From Alphaproteobacteria bacterium (GTDB taxonomy: Bacteria; Pseudomonadota; Alphaproteobacteria; Rhodobacterales; Rhodobacteraceae), in the NCBI GenBank assembly GCA_030429105.1, contig JAUIDE010000044.1:1-33556 (forward strand): a DNA stretch of 33,556 nucleotides, read 5' to 3'. Numbering within the stretch: position 1 is the first letter of the stretch; each line of letters opens with the position of its first letter. A program made the translations under genes and the position numbers. Of the stretch, positions 1 to 8,259 are shown piece by piece. The notes under the pieces were generated by a model. The model saw nothing but the letters and a program-made list of their open reading frames with translations, searched no databases and had not been told where the DNA came from.

Positions 1-3000
1 AGAGCGTCGCCGTCGCGACGGCGAAGCCGTCCGAGATCGTGTAAAGGATCGTCTCCGTTCCGGAGAACCCGGCCTCCGGCGTGTAGGTGAAGGAGCCGTC
101 CGGGAACACGGCCAGCTCGCCGTTCGCCGCCTGCTGGAAGCCGACCACGGTGAGCGCGTCGAAATCCGGGTCGCTGTCATTCGCCAGCAGCCCTTCGCCC
201 ACGCCGACGATCAGGTCGTCCCCGAAGCCGGTCGTGTAGTCGTCGTCCACGGCCACCGGCGGGCTGTTCGGCGCCGCGACGCCCGTGATCGTGATCGTGG
301 CGGAATTGGGCGTCGACGCCGCCCCGTCGCTCACCACATAGGAGACGACGACAGTCGCCGTCTCGCCTTCCGCAAGGCCGCCGAACTGGCCGTCGCCCAG
401 CGTCAGAACGCCCGTTTCCGGGTCAAAGTCGAAGGCGAGAGGGAGGCCGCCGGGGCCTTCGACGGAAATGTCCTCCACGGCGAGGTCGTCGCCTTCCGCG
501 TCGAACGCGCCGTCGAGAAGGTTGATCGCGCGCCCTTCGTCATCCGCAAGGAAGGCGGCCTCGATCGGGTCGATCTCCGGCGCGTCGTTGACGCCGGAGA
601 CGAAGACCTGGAGCAGCGCCGTGTCGGTGAGGCCCTTTTCGTCCGCCACCGTGTAGGTGAAGTTGATGTTGCGCTGGACGAGCTGGCCCGGCTGATTGCC
701 GAGATCCTCGAAGGCGCCGTTGGTGAAGAAGGTCGCCGTCCCGTCCGCCAGCACGGTGATCGAGGCGCCGGAGGCGAGCGTGAGCGTGCCGCCGGTCAGC
801 GGGTCCACCGCAACACTCTGGCCGTTTATGCTGAGCTGGGTGATGGCGAGCGGGCCGCCCTCCGGATCGACATCCGGGCCGATATTGCCGTTGAGGAGAT
901 TGACCGAGCCCTGAGCGTCGTCCTCCGTCACGTTGATGCTGTCGATGACGGCGATGGGCTCGTCATTGACGCCGTTGACCGTGATCGTGACGGTCGCCTC
1001 GTCGAAGCCGCCGTTCCCATCGGACACGACATAGGTGAAGGTCTCGACACCGATCTCCCCGTCATCGAGACGGTCGAAATCCGTGAGCGAGGACGCGCCG
1101 CTGAAGCCGAAGCCGAACGGATCGTAGGTGAAGCTGCCGTCCGCATTGACGCGGAGATGCGCGCCGGAGGCGAGGATGAAGAGGCCGGTGCCGCTCGCCG
1201 CGTTCACCGCCCGCTCGACGCCGGTGGAGGAGGTGACGGAGACGACGGTGAGCGGGTCGCCGTCCGCGTCGATATCCGCCGTCTCGCGGTTGGGGGCGAG
1301 GAGGTTGCCGGCCACCCGGGCGTCTTCCGTCGTCGTGAAGACGTCATCCGCCGCCTCGGGGGCGAAATCGTCCGTCAGGATCGTCTTCGTCGCGCTCGGC
1401 CCTGCGATGAGCGCCGTCTCGTCGCTGACGCCGGTGATGGTGACGGTCAGCGCCTCGTCGTCCTCCGACATGAGGTCGCCCGCGACGGCGACGAGGATGG
1501 AGACGCTCGTCTCGCCCTCCGCGAAGGTCACCTCGCCCGTCAGGGCCTGACCGGCGCCGAGATCAGCCGCATCGACATCGCCGCCCACGGCGTAGGACAG
1601 GGTCAGTGCGCCCGAGGCGTCCCCGATCCGGTAGAAGGTGAAGACGGCGGACTGTTCGCCCTCGTCGCCCTCCACGAAGTCCTCGTTCGGGTCCGCGACG
1701 GTGACGCCGACCACGGCCGGCAGGGCCGGCGCGTTGGCGGGGTCGGTCGTCGCCTGGGTCTCGGCGACAAGGCCCGTGGCGCCCTGGATGAAGTTCGGGT
1801 TGCCGGTGAGCGCGAAGTCGAGCACCGCGCCTTCGAAGACGGCGGTGTTGTTCGGGTCGAGCCCGGCGGCGAGCGCCGCCGCCTCCGCCGCCTCGCGAAG
1901 CTCGACAGGCAGATCGTCCAGCGTGATGACGGCGGCGGGGAAATTCTCCGGGAAGGTCACGGCGTTGGAGAAGAGCGGCGCCTTCCCCTCGGAGCCGTCG
2001 AGCCGCCAGGAAGCGGCGTAGTCGCCATAGATCACGTCGAAATCGACCGGCTGGGAGAGCACCGTGCCGTCGCGGAGCGCGAGGTCGTCCGCCGTTCCGT
2101 CGCTGTCGCCGTCGCCCATCAGGCCGCGGACATTGCCGGCGTTGCCGCCCTCCTCGGAGGAAAGGAAGACGCAGACGTTCAGCGTCCCGTCCATCGCCTT
2201 CAGCGCGAGCTGCTCGTCAGCGCCGTTGAGGACGATGAAGATCATCCCAGAAGGTTCGTCGAAGAAGATGTCGGGCTCTCCGTCTCCGTCCGCATCAAGC
2301 GCGCCGAGGGCGAGGAGCGAATCGGTCAGGCCCTCGCCGTCCACCAGCAGGAGCTCCGGCCCGGTCGCGTCGATCTCGACCGTGATCTCGCCTATCTTCA
2401 CCGCCATGCCGGTGGTGACGGAGACGAGATCGGAACCCGGCAGCGGTTCGAACCGCACCTGCACCTGGAAGGGATTCGCGGCGCCGGGCAGCGTTTCAAC
2501 GAGGATGTATTCGCCGACCGCCTGGAAGTCATAGCCGAGGCCGTCGAGCGTGATGATGTGCGGGTCGCCGAAAACGTCCGCCTCGACCCCCGGCGGGATG
2601 ACCGGCGGGCGGCCGTCGTCGTTCAGGATCGTGGCGGTGATGGAGGGGCGGATCACGTCATAGATCACGCCGCCTTCCGGGCGGTCGACCGAAACGATGC
2701 TGACGGAGAAGCTCTCCCGCGGCTCGATCACGAAATCCTCTGCGATGTTGACGCGGAAGGAGACGGAGGCCTGCCCGTCCGGGATGGTGACCGTGAACGG
2801 CCCTTGCGGGAGGCCCGCCTCGAGATCGGCGGCGTCGGCGGCGAAGAAGTCGCCCGGAGCCGGAGAGGGATTGATCACATAGGTGATCTCGACCGGGCCG
2901 TCGAAGTCGCCCCGCCGCTCGATGGTGAAGTTGAAGCCGCGGTCAGAACCGGGGTTGCCTTCGAGAACGAACGTGTCGCCGCTGATGAAGATTTCCGGGG

Positions 3001-5641
3001 CGAAGTCGTCGTTCCGGACGGTTCCGATGGCGAAGCCGTCAGAGATCAGCACCAGCGCATCGTCGGAGCGCGGGTTGGAGAGGGTGAGGAGCGCGCGCTC
3101 GCTCGATTCGATGTCGAAATCCTCGGCCACGCGCAGGCTGATCGTCTTCGAGAACTCGCCCTCGGCGAAGTCGAGCGTGCCGGAAAGCGGGAACTCGCCG
3201 GGCTCGAAGTCGGCGGCGTCGACCGGGAAGATCGAATCGCCCGTCACGGTGAAGTCCACCGAGGCGGGGAAGCCGGGGCCGGTGCGCGTCACGGTGAAGG
3301 TGAGGATGTTGTCGTCGCCCGGGTTGCCCTCGAAGACGCTGGCGTCGAGAGCGAAGAAGCGGATCGGGAAATCGTCGTTCACGATCCGCCCGAGGGTCTG
3401 CGCCGCGCCGATGGAGATCGGCGACGTCTCGGAGACAGCGTTGGAAACGGTGAAGGCGAAGACCTCGGAGGATTCGATGTCGACGTCGCCCTGAACGGCG
3501 ATCTCGACAATGGTCGTCGCCGCGCCGGAGGCGAAGGAGGCCGTTCCGCTCGGCAGGACGCCGCCGGCGAAATCGGCGCCGTTGAGGCTCGAATCGAGGG
3601 GCGTGACGGCGAAGTCGAAGGAGACGTCCTCCGTCAGGTCGCCGGTCCGGCGCACCTCGAAGGCGAAGATCGTCTCGCCCGAATTCCCTTCGGAGCGGGA
3701 GACGCCGACGAGGCCGGCATTCGCGACGGAGACGACGATGGGGACGACGCCCGTGTCGACGTTCACAACGATGTTCGCGATGTCGATGACGTTGTCGTCA
3801 ATGCCGTCGGCGTTGTCCGCCGCCTCGAGCGCCTCGGCGCCGCCATAGACGACGAAGGCGCGGCCCGCGTTCGAGCCGCCATAGGGCAGCGTATCGACAT
3901 CGGCGTATTGCGCGCCGATCAGGAGATCCGCGAAGCCGTCTCCGTTCACGTCGCCCGCCGCGGAGATGACCTCGCCGAAGGACGAGCGGTTGAAGAACGT
4001 CGAATCGGAGGAGAAGATGCGGTAGCCGAGCGCGTCTCCGCCCGGCTGTCCGATCTGTTCGAGGTCGATCCGGGTCGGCCCGTCGGTCGAACCGAAGACG
4101 ATAAACACGCCGTCGGCCACCGTTTCGAGGAACGAGGTGCGGGGCGCGCTGATCGCGAAATCGTTCACCCCGTCGCCGTTCACGTCGCCTATGCTGGCGA
4201 TCGCCTGGCCGAGATAATCCAGCGTGCTGTCGAACTTGACGATTCTCAGGTCGGGGCCGACATAGGGGTTCGGTCCGTCGGCCGACCCGAAGAACACGTC
4301 GACATAGCCGATCGAGCGGTCCTCGCCGTAGATGCGGTTGATATTGGGCTGGCTGACCGCGACGTCGTCAAACCCGTCGCCGTTGATGTCGCCCACGCCG
4401 CGCACGTTGACGTTCTGGAAGAGCGACTGGCTTCCGTAGTAGATGCCGCTCGCCGGCCCCCAGAAGACCTCAACGACGCCGTCTTCGCCCTCGATGGTGT
4501 TGATATCGTAGAATGTAGTGTCGACGGATTCCGGGCGACCGTCGCCATTGAAATCCGGCGCCGCACGGCCGAGGACGATGTGGAGGCGGCCCTCCTGAGT
4601 CGTTTCGTAGTTGTTATACTGGAAGTATCCGTTTTCGTCGTAGAACGGCGTCACGGAGTTCGTTTCGACCAGCGTGCGCACGGCGATATCGGCGAAGCCG
4701 TCCCCGTTCACGTCGCCCACCGCGGTGGTGAAACTGCGGAACTCGTTGCCGTAGAATCCGATTTCGCCGTAGTAGCCGGTGGCGCTGCGCGTGGCCAAAA
4801 TCTCGAAGCCGTTGTAGCCGTCGAGATCGTCGATCCGGAACGTACCCGCGTCCGACGTCGCGCCGCCGTCGCCCAGCGTCGAATCGCCGAAGATGACGTA
4901 GCCAGCGGCCCCTTTGCTCTCCTGCTCCTCGCCGATGGATGAGGCGACGATGGCGCCGCCCGAGTCGATCATCGAGGCGACGCCGATGAAGCCGAACTGC
5001 CCGTTCGGAACCGGCGACTGGCTGATGAGGAAGTCGTCGACCCCGTCATCGTTGACGTCGCCCGCCGCCTCAATGCCGTTCAGCAGGCCGCCCGTCCCGA
5101 AGATCTGGAAGCCGTTCGTTCCGTCGAGGCTGGCGACGCTTATCTCCGCCGGCTGGGCCGCGTCGGTCCCGAAGATCACGAAGATGGAGTTGGCGCGCTC
5201 GAGCGGACCTTGAGCAAAGCTGTAATAGTTGCTGGTGCGCCCGGCCACGGCGACATCCGCAAGCCCGTCGCCGTTCACATCGCCGATACCGGCCACGAAA
5301 GAGCCGAACGAGTAGATGTAGGAGCCGTAAACATAGATCCCGTCGCCGATCGGGCGCAGGCCGTCTCCGGTCGCGTCCTCGGGCGTGATGCGGAAGCCGT
5401 TCGTCCCGTCCAGCTCGTTGACGTTCAGTGTTGCAGGGCCGTCGACCGTGCCGAAGACGATGTAGGCCGAGCCGTTGAACTGATAGCTATCGATGTCGGT
5501 GGCGCGCGGCGCGCCGACGATGAAGTCGTCGATCCCGTCCCCGTTGAAGTCCCCGATCCCCGAGACGGAGGCCCCGAGGCTGTCGAAGCTGCTGCCGCCA
5601 TCGACCACAAGCCCGGCGTAATTTCCCATCGCAAGCCCCAT
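1..5641 (-). CDS. Giant FG-GAP / Calx-beta / VWD / cadherin-like secreted protein (partial, C-terminus missing)
   Basis: The minus frame stays open from 5641 to the left edge (1,880 residues). Residues 1-600 hold seven FG-GAP units with Ca-binding DxNxDGxxD cores (GDFNGDGIDD near residue 30, then GDVNGDG-type repeats), as in a seven-bladed integrin-alpha-like propeller. Three Calx-beta domains follow (about 635-1010). A von Willebrand D domain starts with GDPHI at 1025-1029, then YDFQAVGEY, and runs to about 1205. A fourth Calx-beta lies at 1309-1426, and cadherin-like tandem repeats (SDGNGGF, VNGVND junctions) continue off the edge. No N-terminal signal peptide is visible, which in this class usually means type I secretion with C-terminal RTX repeats; those would lie outside the window. 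Start 5641 is chosen because it leaves room for the CtrA-type box at 5684-5698; ATGs at 5629 and 5677 are in the same frame. Adhesion or matrix function is inference. Confidence 0.9.
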   Translation of the reverse strand, partial: MGLAMGNYAGLVVDGGSSFDSLGASVSGIGDFNGDGIDDFIVGAPRATDIDSYQFNGSAYIVFGTVDGPATLNVNELDGTNGFRITPEDATGDGLRPIGDGIYVYGSYIYSFGSFVAGIGDVNGDGLADVAVAGRTSNYYSFAQGPLERANSIFVIFGTDAAQPAEISVASLDGTNGFQIFGTGGLLNGIEAAGDVNDDGVDDFLISQSPVPNGQFGFIGVASMIDSGGAIVASSIGEEQESKGAAGYVIFGDSTLGDGGATSDAGTFRIDDLDGYNGFEILATRSATGYYGEIGFYGNEFRSFTTAVGDVNGDGFADIAVRTLVETNSVTPFYDENGYFQYNNYETTQEGRLHIVLGRAAPDFNGDGRPESVDTTFYDINTIEGEDGVVEVFWGPASGIYYGSQSLFQNVNVRGVGDINGDGFDDVAVSQPNINRIYGEDRSIGYVDVFFGSADGPNPYVGPDLRIVKFDSTLDYLGQAIASIGDVNGDGVNDFAISAPRTSFLETVADGVFIVFGSTDGPTRIDLEQIGQPGGDALGYRIFSSDSTFFNRSSFGEVISAAGDVNGDGFADLLIGAQYADVDTLPYGGSNAGRAFVVYGGAEALEAADNADGIDDNVIDIANIVVNVDTGVVPIVVSVANAGLVGVSRSEGNSGETIFAFEVRRTGDLTEDVSFDFAVTPLDSSLNGADFAGGVLPSGTASFASGAATTIVEIAVQGDVDIESSEVFAFTVSNAVSETSPISIGAAQTLGRIVNDDFPIRFFALDASVFEGNPGDDNILTFTVTRTGPGFPASVDFTVTGDSIFPVDAADFEPGEFPLSGTLDFAEGEFSKTISLRVAEDFDIESSERALLTLSNPRSDDALVLISDGFAIGTVRNDDFAPEIFISGDTFVLEGNPGSDRGFNFTIERRGDFDGPVEITYVINPSPAPGDFFAADAADLEAGLPQGPFTVTIPDGQASVSFRVNIAEDFVIEPRESFSVSIVSVDRPEGGVIYDVIRPSITATILNDDGRPPVIPPGVEADVFGDPHIITLDGLGYDFQAVGEYILVETLPGAANPFQVQVRFEPLPGSDLVSVTTGMAVKIGEITVEIDATGPELLLVDGEGLTDSLLALGALDADGDGEPDIFFDEPSGMIFIVLNGADEQLALKAMDGTLNVCVFLSSEEGGNAGNVRGLMGDGDSDGTADDLALRDGTVLSQPVDFDVIYGDYAASWRLDGSEGKAPLFSNAVTFPENFPAAVITLDDLPVELREAAEAAALAAGLDPNNTAVFEGAVLDFALTGNPNFIQGATGLVAETQATTDPANAPALPAVVGVTVADPNEDFVEGDEGEQSAVFTFYRIGDASGALTLSYAVGGDVDAADLGAGQALTGEVTFAEGETSVSILVAVAGDLMSEDDEALTVTITGVSDETALIAGPSATKTILTDDFAPEAADDVFTTTEDARVAGNLLAPNRETADIDADGDPLTVVSVTSSTGVERAVNAASGTGLFILASGAHLRVNADGSFTYDPFGFGFSGASSLTDFDRLDDGEIGVETFTYVVSDGNGGFDEATVTITVNGVNDEPIAVIDSINVTEDDAQGSVNLLNGNIGPDVDPEGGPLAITQLSINGQSVAVDPLTGGTLTLASGASITVLADGTATFFTNGAFEDLGNQPGQLVQRNINFTYTVADEKGLTDTALLQVFVSGVNDAPEIDPIEAAFLADDEGRAINLLDGAFDAEGDDLAVEDISVEGPGGLPLAFDFDPETGVLTLGDGQFGGLAEGETATVVVSYVVSDGAASTPNSATITITGVAAPNSPPVAVDDDYTTGFGDDLIVGVGEGLLANDSDPDFDALTVVGFQQAANGELAVFPDGSFTYTPEAGFSGTETILYTISDGFAVATATL

Positions 5642-5665
5642 CGTTTCCGGCGCATATGCGCGCGA

Positions 5666-5682
5666 GCGCCATGACATGGCGC
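5666..5682. repeat. 17-bp palindrome (8-bp arms, 1-bp spacer), operator-like
   Basis: GCGCCATG-A-CATGGCGC is a perfect inverted repeat. It lies directly between the CtrA-type box and the chosen start codon of the giant protein gene. Its position fits an operator over the -10/start-site region, or a small RNA hairpin at the 5' end of the mRNA. No regulator gene is adjacent, so the binding partner is unknown. Confidence 0.45.
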
Positions 5683-5683
5683 A

Positions 5684-5698
5684 TTAACACAACCTTAA
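5684..5698. promoter_or_regulatory. Perfect TTAA-N7-TTAA CtrA-type site
   Basis: TTAA at 5684-5687 and TTAA at 5695-5698 are separated by exactly seven bases, the full consensus of the alphaproteobacterial cell-cycle/motility regulator CtrA. TTAA is rare in this GC-rich DNA. The site lies 43 bp upstream of the chosen start of the giant secreted protein, where an activator overlapping the -35 region would sit. Binding by CtrA is inferred from the motif only. Confidence 0.5.
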
Positions 5699-5859
5699 TT
5701 CTGCCGTAGTCCGCCGTCTCGCGTCAACCGCGGGAGCGTGACAAGTCGGCGACGCGCCGCCAGAGGCTCAGCCATGTGAGGAATCGCACACGACCGACGC
5801 CGCGCCTTGCCGGAGGCGAAGGGCGCGCATAGTCTCCGGCGCGGAATTGGAGGGGTGAG

Positions 5860-6951
5860 ATGACCGAGGACGCCGCCGAGACGAAACCCGCCGCGGAGGC
5901 GCCGAAGCTGGAGCTTCGCCCCTCGCGCACCTTCACGCCATGGCTGGCGGGGACGGGCGCCAGCCTCGGCTTCACCACCTACCAGGCGGGGAAGATTTTC
6001 CTGATCGGCGTCAACGGGGAGACGGGGCGCCTCTCCGTTTTCGAGCGGAGCTTTCCGCGCTGCATGGGCCTCGGCGCGGGGCCGGACGGCGCGCTCTGGC
6101 TCTCCTCGCTCTACCAGCTCTGGCGCTTCGAGAACGTGCTGGAGAAGGGCCAGGTTCGGGAGGGATACGACGCCGTCTATCTCCCCATCGACGGGCGGAC
6201 GACGGGCGACGTGGACATCCACGACGTCCATCCCTTCGCCGGGGGGCGGCCGCCGGTCTTCGTCGTCACGCGGTTCAACTGCCTCGCGACGCTGGACTGG
6301 AAGCACAGCTTCGTCCCCGTCTGGAAGCCGCCCTTCGTGGACCGGATCGCGGCGGAGGACCGGTGCCATCTCAACGGCCTCGCGATGGAGGGCGACAAGC
6401 CCGCCTATGTCACCTGCGTCGCGCGGACCAATGTCGCCGGCGCGTGGCGGGAGCATCGGCGGGAGGGCGGCGTCGTGCTCGATGTGGCGAGCGGGGAGCC
6501 GGTCGCGACCGGGCTCTCGATGCCGCATTCGCCGCGGCTGCATCAGGGCGAGCTCTATCTCATCCAGTCCGGCACCGGGGAGTTCGGGCGCGTGGACCGC
6601 AAGAGCGGGAAGTTCGAGCCGATGTGCTTCCTGCCCGGCTTCGCCCGCGGCGTGACCTTCGTCGGGCGGCACGCCGTCATCGGCGTTTCCCGCCCGCGGA
6701 AGGACCGGACCTTCGAAGGCCTCGCGCTCGACGAGCGGCTGGCGAAGGAGGGCGTCAGCCCGACCTGCCAGATCGCCGTCGTCAACCTTGACACCGGGGA
6801 CGTGGAGCACGGGCTGGAGATCGACGGCGCGGTGCAGGAGCTTTACGATGTGACGCTGATCCCGGGCGTGCGGCGGCCGATGATCATCGGCTTCCGGACG
6901 GAGGAGATTCGCTTCATGGTCCATCCGGCGCCGCTCCGCCCGCTCGGCTGA
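5860..6951 (+). CDS. TIGR03032-family (DUF4915-like) protein
   Basis: This 363-aa protein has no signal peptide or membrane segment. It alternates short hydrophobic strands with glycine-rich turns (LGAGPDGALWLSSLYQLWRFEN near residue 70, DIHDVHPF near 125, HSPRLHQGELYLIQSGTGEFG near 225), as in a beta-propeller. The C-terminal ELYDV...PGVRRPMIIGFRTEE block matches what I recall of the TIGR03032 family, whose biochemical role is not established. The ATG at 5860 follows a GGAGGGG ribosome site by five bases. The next gene, a glycosyltransferase, starts two bases after the stop, so the two are co-transcribed; a role in glycan or surface biosynthesis is inferred only from that. A competing open frame on the other strand lacks protein-like composition. 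Confidence 0.75.
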   Translation: MTEDAAETKPAAEAPKLELRPSRTFTPWLAGTGASLGFTTYQAGKIFLIGVNGETGRLSVFERSFPRCMGLGAGPDGALWLSSLYQLWRFENVLEKGQVREGYDAVYLPIDGRTTGDVDIHDVHPFAGGRPPVFVVTRFNCLATLDWKHSFVPVWKPPFVDRIAAEDRCHLNGLAMEGDKPAYVTCVARTNVAGAWREHRREGGVVLDVASGEPVATGLSMPHSPRLHQGELYLIQSGTGEFGRVDRKSGKFEPMCFLPGFARGVTFVGRHAVIGVSRPRKDRTFEGLALDERLAKEGVSPTCQIAVVNLDTGDVEHGLEIDGAVQELYDVTLIPGVRRPMIIGFRTEEIRFMVHPAPLRPLG

Positions 6952-6953
6952 TC

Positions 6954-8165
6954 GTGGCCCGGCCGCGCCTGCTCTTCGCCTGGGAGCTCGGCGCGCATTT
7001 CGGCCATGTCTCGAAGATGGCGGAGATCGCGCGCGCATTGGGCGAGCGGGCGGATATCTTCGTGGCCGCTCAGGAGCCGGCTTCCTTTCGCGCGCTTGCG
7101 CCCGATCTGCCGGTGACGCTCCTACCGGCGCCGTTCACCCCTTTCCGCCCGCCGGAAACGCCGGGCTACAGGGCGGTTTCCTATCCGGACGTGCTGCGGC
7201 ATGTCGGCTGGCGCGAGCCGGGCCCGCTCGCGGCGCTTGTCGAAGCCTGGGGCGCGCTTTTCGGCCTCGTGCGCCCTGACATGATCGTGGCGCAGGCGGC
7301 GCCGACGGCGCTGCTCGCCGCGCGGGCGGCGGGGCTTCGCGCGGCGACGGTCGGCAGCGGCTATGACGCACCGCCGCGGGCGGAGCCGATGCCGCCCTTC
7401 TATCACTGGCTGGACGGCGAGGCGGAGAAGGCGGCGGCGCCGGAGGCGGCGGCGCTGGAGGCCGCGAACGCGGCGCTGCGGCTTCGCGGCGGCAAGGAGA
7501 TGGGGGCCTTCGCGGACCTGTTCCGAGGCGGACCCTTCCTCCTCTCGACCTTCGCCGAGATCGACCATTACGGGGACCGCAAGCGGTTCGAGCCCGACCA
7601 TCCGCCCTATCTCGGGCAGCTCGTGACGCTCGACCAGGGCGCGGAACTCGCTTGGCGGAAGGGGGCGGCGCGGCGCATCTTCGCCTATCTGAGGCCGGGC
7701 GGCACGGCCTTCGAGGCGGGTGTGGAGGCGCTGGCGGCGCGACCGAAGGAGGAGGACGTGATCCTCGCCGCGCCGGGCGCGCCGGCGGCGCTGAAGGCTC
7801 GGCTCGAGGGCGGGCCCGTGCGGCTCGTGGACGGGCCGGCGCGGCTCGGCCCGCTGCTGAAGCGCTGCGACCTCGGCGTGAGCCATGGCTCCAACGGGGT
7901 CGCCGCCGCGTTCCTGCTCGCCGGGGTTCCGCAGGTCGCGCTGCCGACCCAGTCCGAACAGGTGATGATCGCCCGCGCGCTCGGCGAGGGCGGGTTCGGG
8001 CTCGGCCTCGTCGGGCGCTACGGCGCGCGGGAGGCGGGCGCGGCGGTCGACCGGGCGCTCGGCTCGCCGATCCCGCGCGAGCGGGCGGGGGCCCTGGCGA
8101 AGCGGATGAAGGGCGCGCGACCGGCGGCGGAGACGGCGGCGGACGCGCTGATGGAGGCGGTCTGA
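6954..8165 (+). CDS. GT-B (GT1/MurG-like) glycosyltransferase
   Basis: A 403-aa cytosolic protein starting at GTG 6954, two bases after the TIGR03032-like gene. The N-terminus (LLFAWELGAHFGHVSKMAEIARAL, residues 7-29) has the glycine/histidine acceptor-site loop of GT-B enzymes. Residues 307-345 (LGVSHGSNG, AGVPQVALPTQSEQ) match the nucleotide-sugar donor motif HGG-GT...GVP...P...DQ of UDP-glycosyltransferases, with S-N in place of the usual second glycine and threonine. It probably transfers a sugar from a nucleotide donor to a small molecule, lipid or glycan; donor and acceptor cannot be read from the sequence. It ends in an AT-rich convergent intergenic region. Confidence 0.78.
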   Translation: MARPRLLFAWELGAHFGHVSKMAEIARALGERADIFVAAQEPASFRALAPDLPVTLLPAPFTPFRPPETPGYRAVSYPDVLRHVGWREPGPLAALVEAWGALFGLVRPDMIVAQAAPTALLAARAAGLRAATVGSGYDAPPRAEPMPPFYHWLDGEAEKAAAPEAAALEAANAALRLRGGKEMGAFADLFRGGPFLLSTFAEIDHYGDRKRFEPDHPPYLGQLVTLDQGAELAWRKGAARRIFAYLRPGGTAFEAGVEALAARPKEEDVILAAPGAPAALKARLEGGPVRLVDGPARLGPLLKRCDLGVSHGSNGVAAAFLLAGVPQVALPTQSEQVMIARALGEGGFGLGLVGRYGAREAGAAVDRALGSPIPRERAGALAKRMKGARPAAETAADALMEAV

Positions 8166-8221
8166 CGCCGTGTGCACACAGTGAGCATGGGGGTTATATC
8201 TCTGATATTAGAAGATAATCG

Positions 8222-8237
8222 AAAATTTCGAAATTTT
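8222..8237. terminator. 16-bp AT palindrome, possible bidirectional terminator
   Basis: AAAATTTCGAAATTTT is a perfect palindrome followed by two more T on the plus strand. It sits in a conspicuously AT-rich island (about 8185-8240) between the ends of two convergent genes (stops at 8165 and 8260). A second palindrome, GTGTGCACAC, lies at 8170-8179. The position suggests transcription termination for both genes, but the stem is AT-only and therefore weak; a protein-binding site is the alternative. Confidence 0.4.
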
Positions 8238-8259
8238 TTCGCCTGAGTTGACGCCGCCG

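Noticed and set aside
1157-4942. A 1,261-codon open frame on the plus strand
   Set aside because: It is the antisense of the giant protein. Its product is Arg/Asp/Gly/Val-rich without domains, while the minus strand gives clear FG-GAP, Calx-beta and VWD motifs. High GC makes antisense stops rare.
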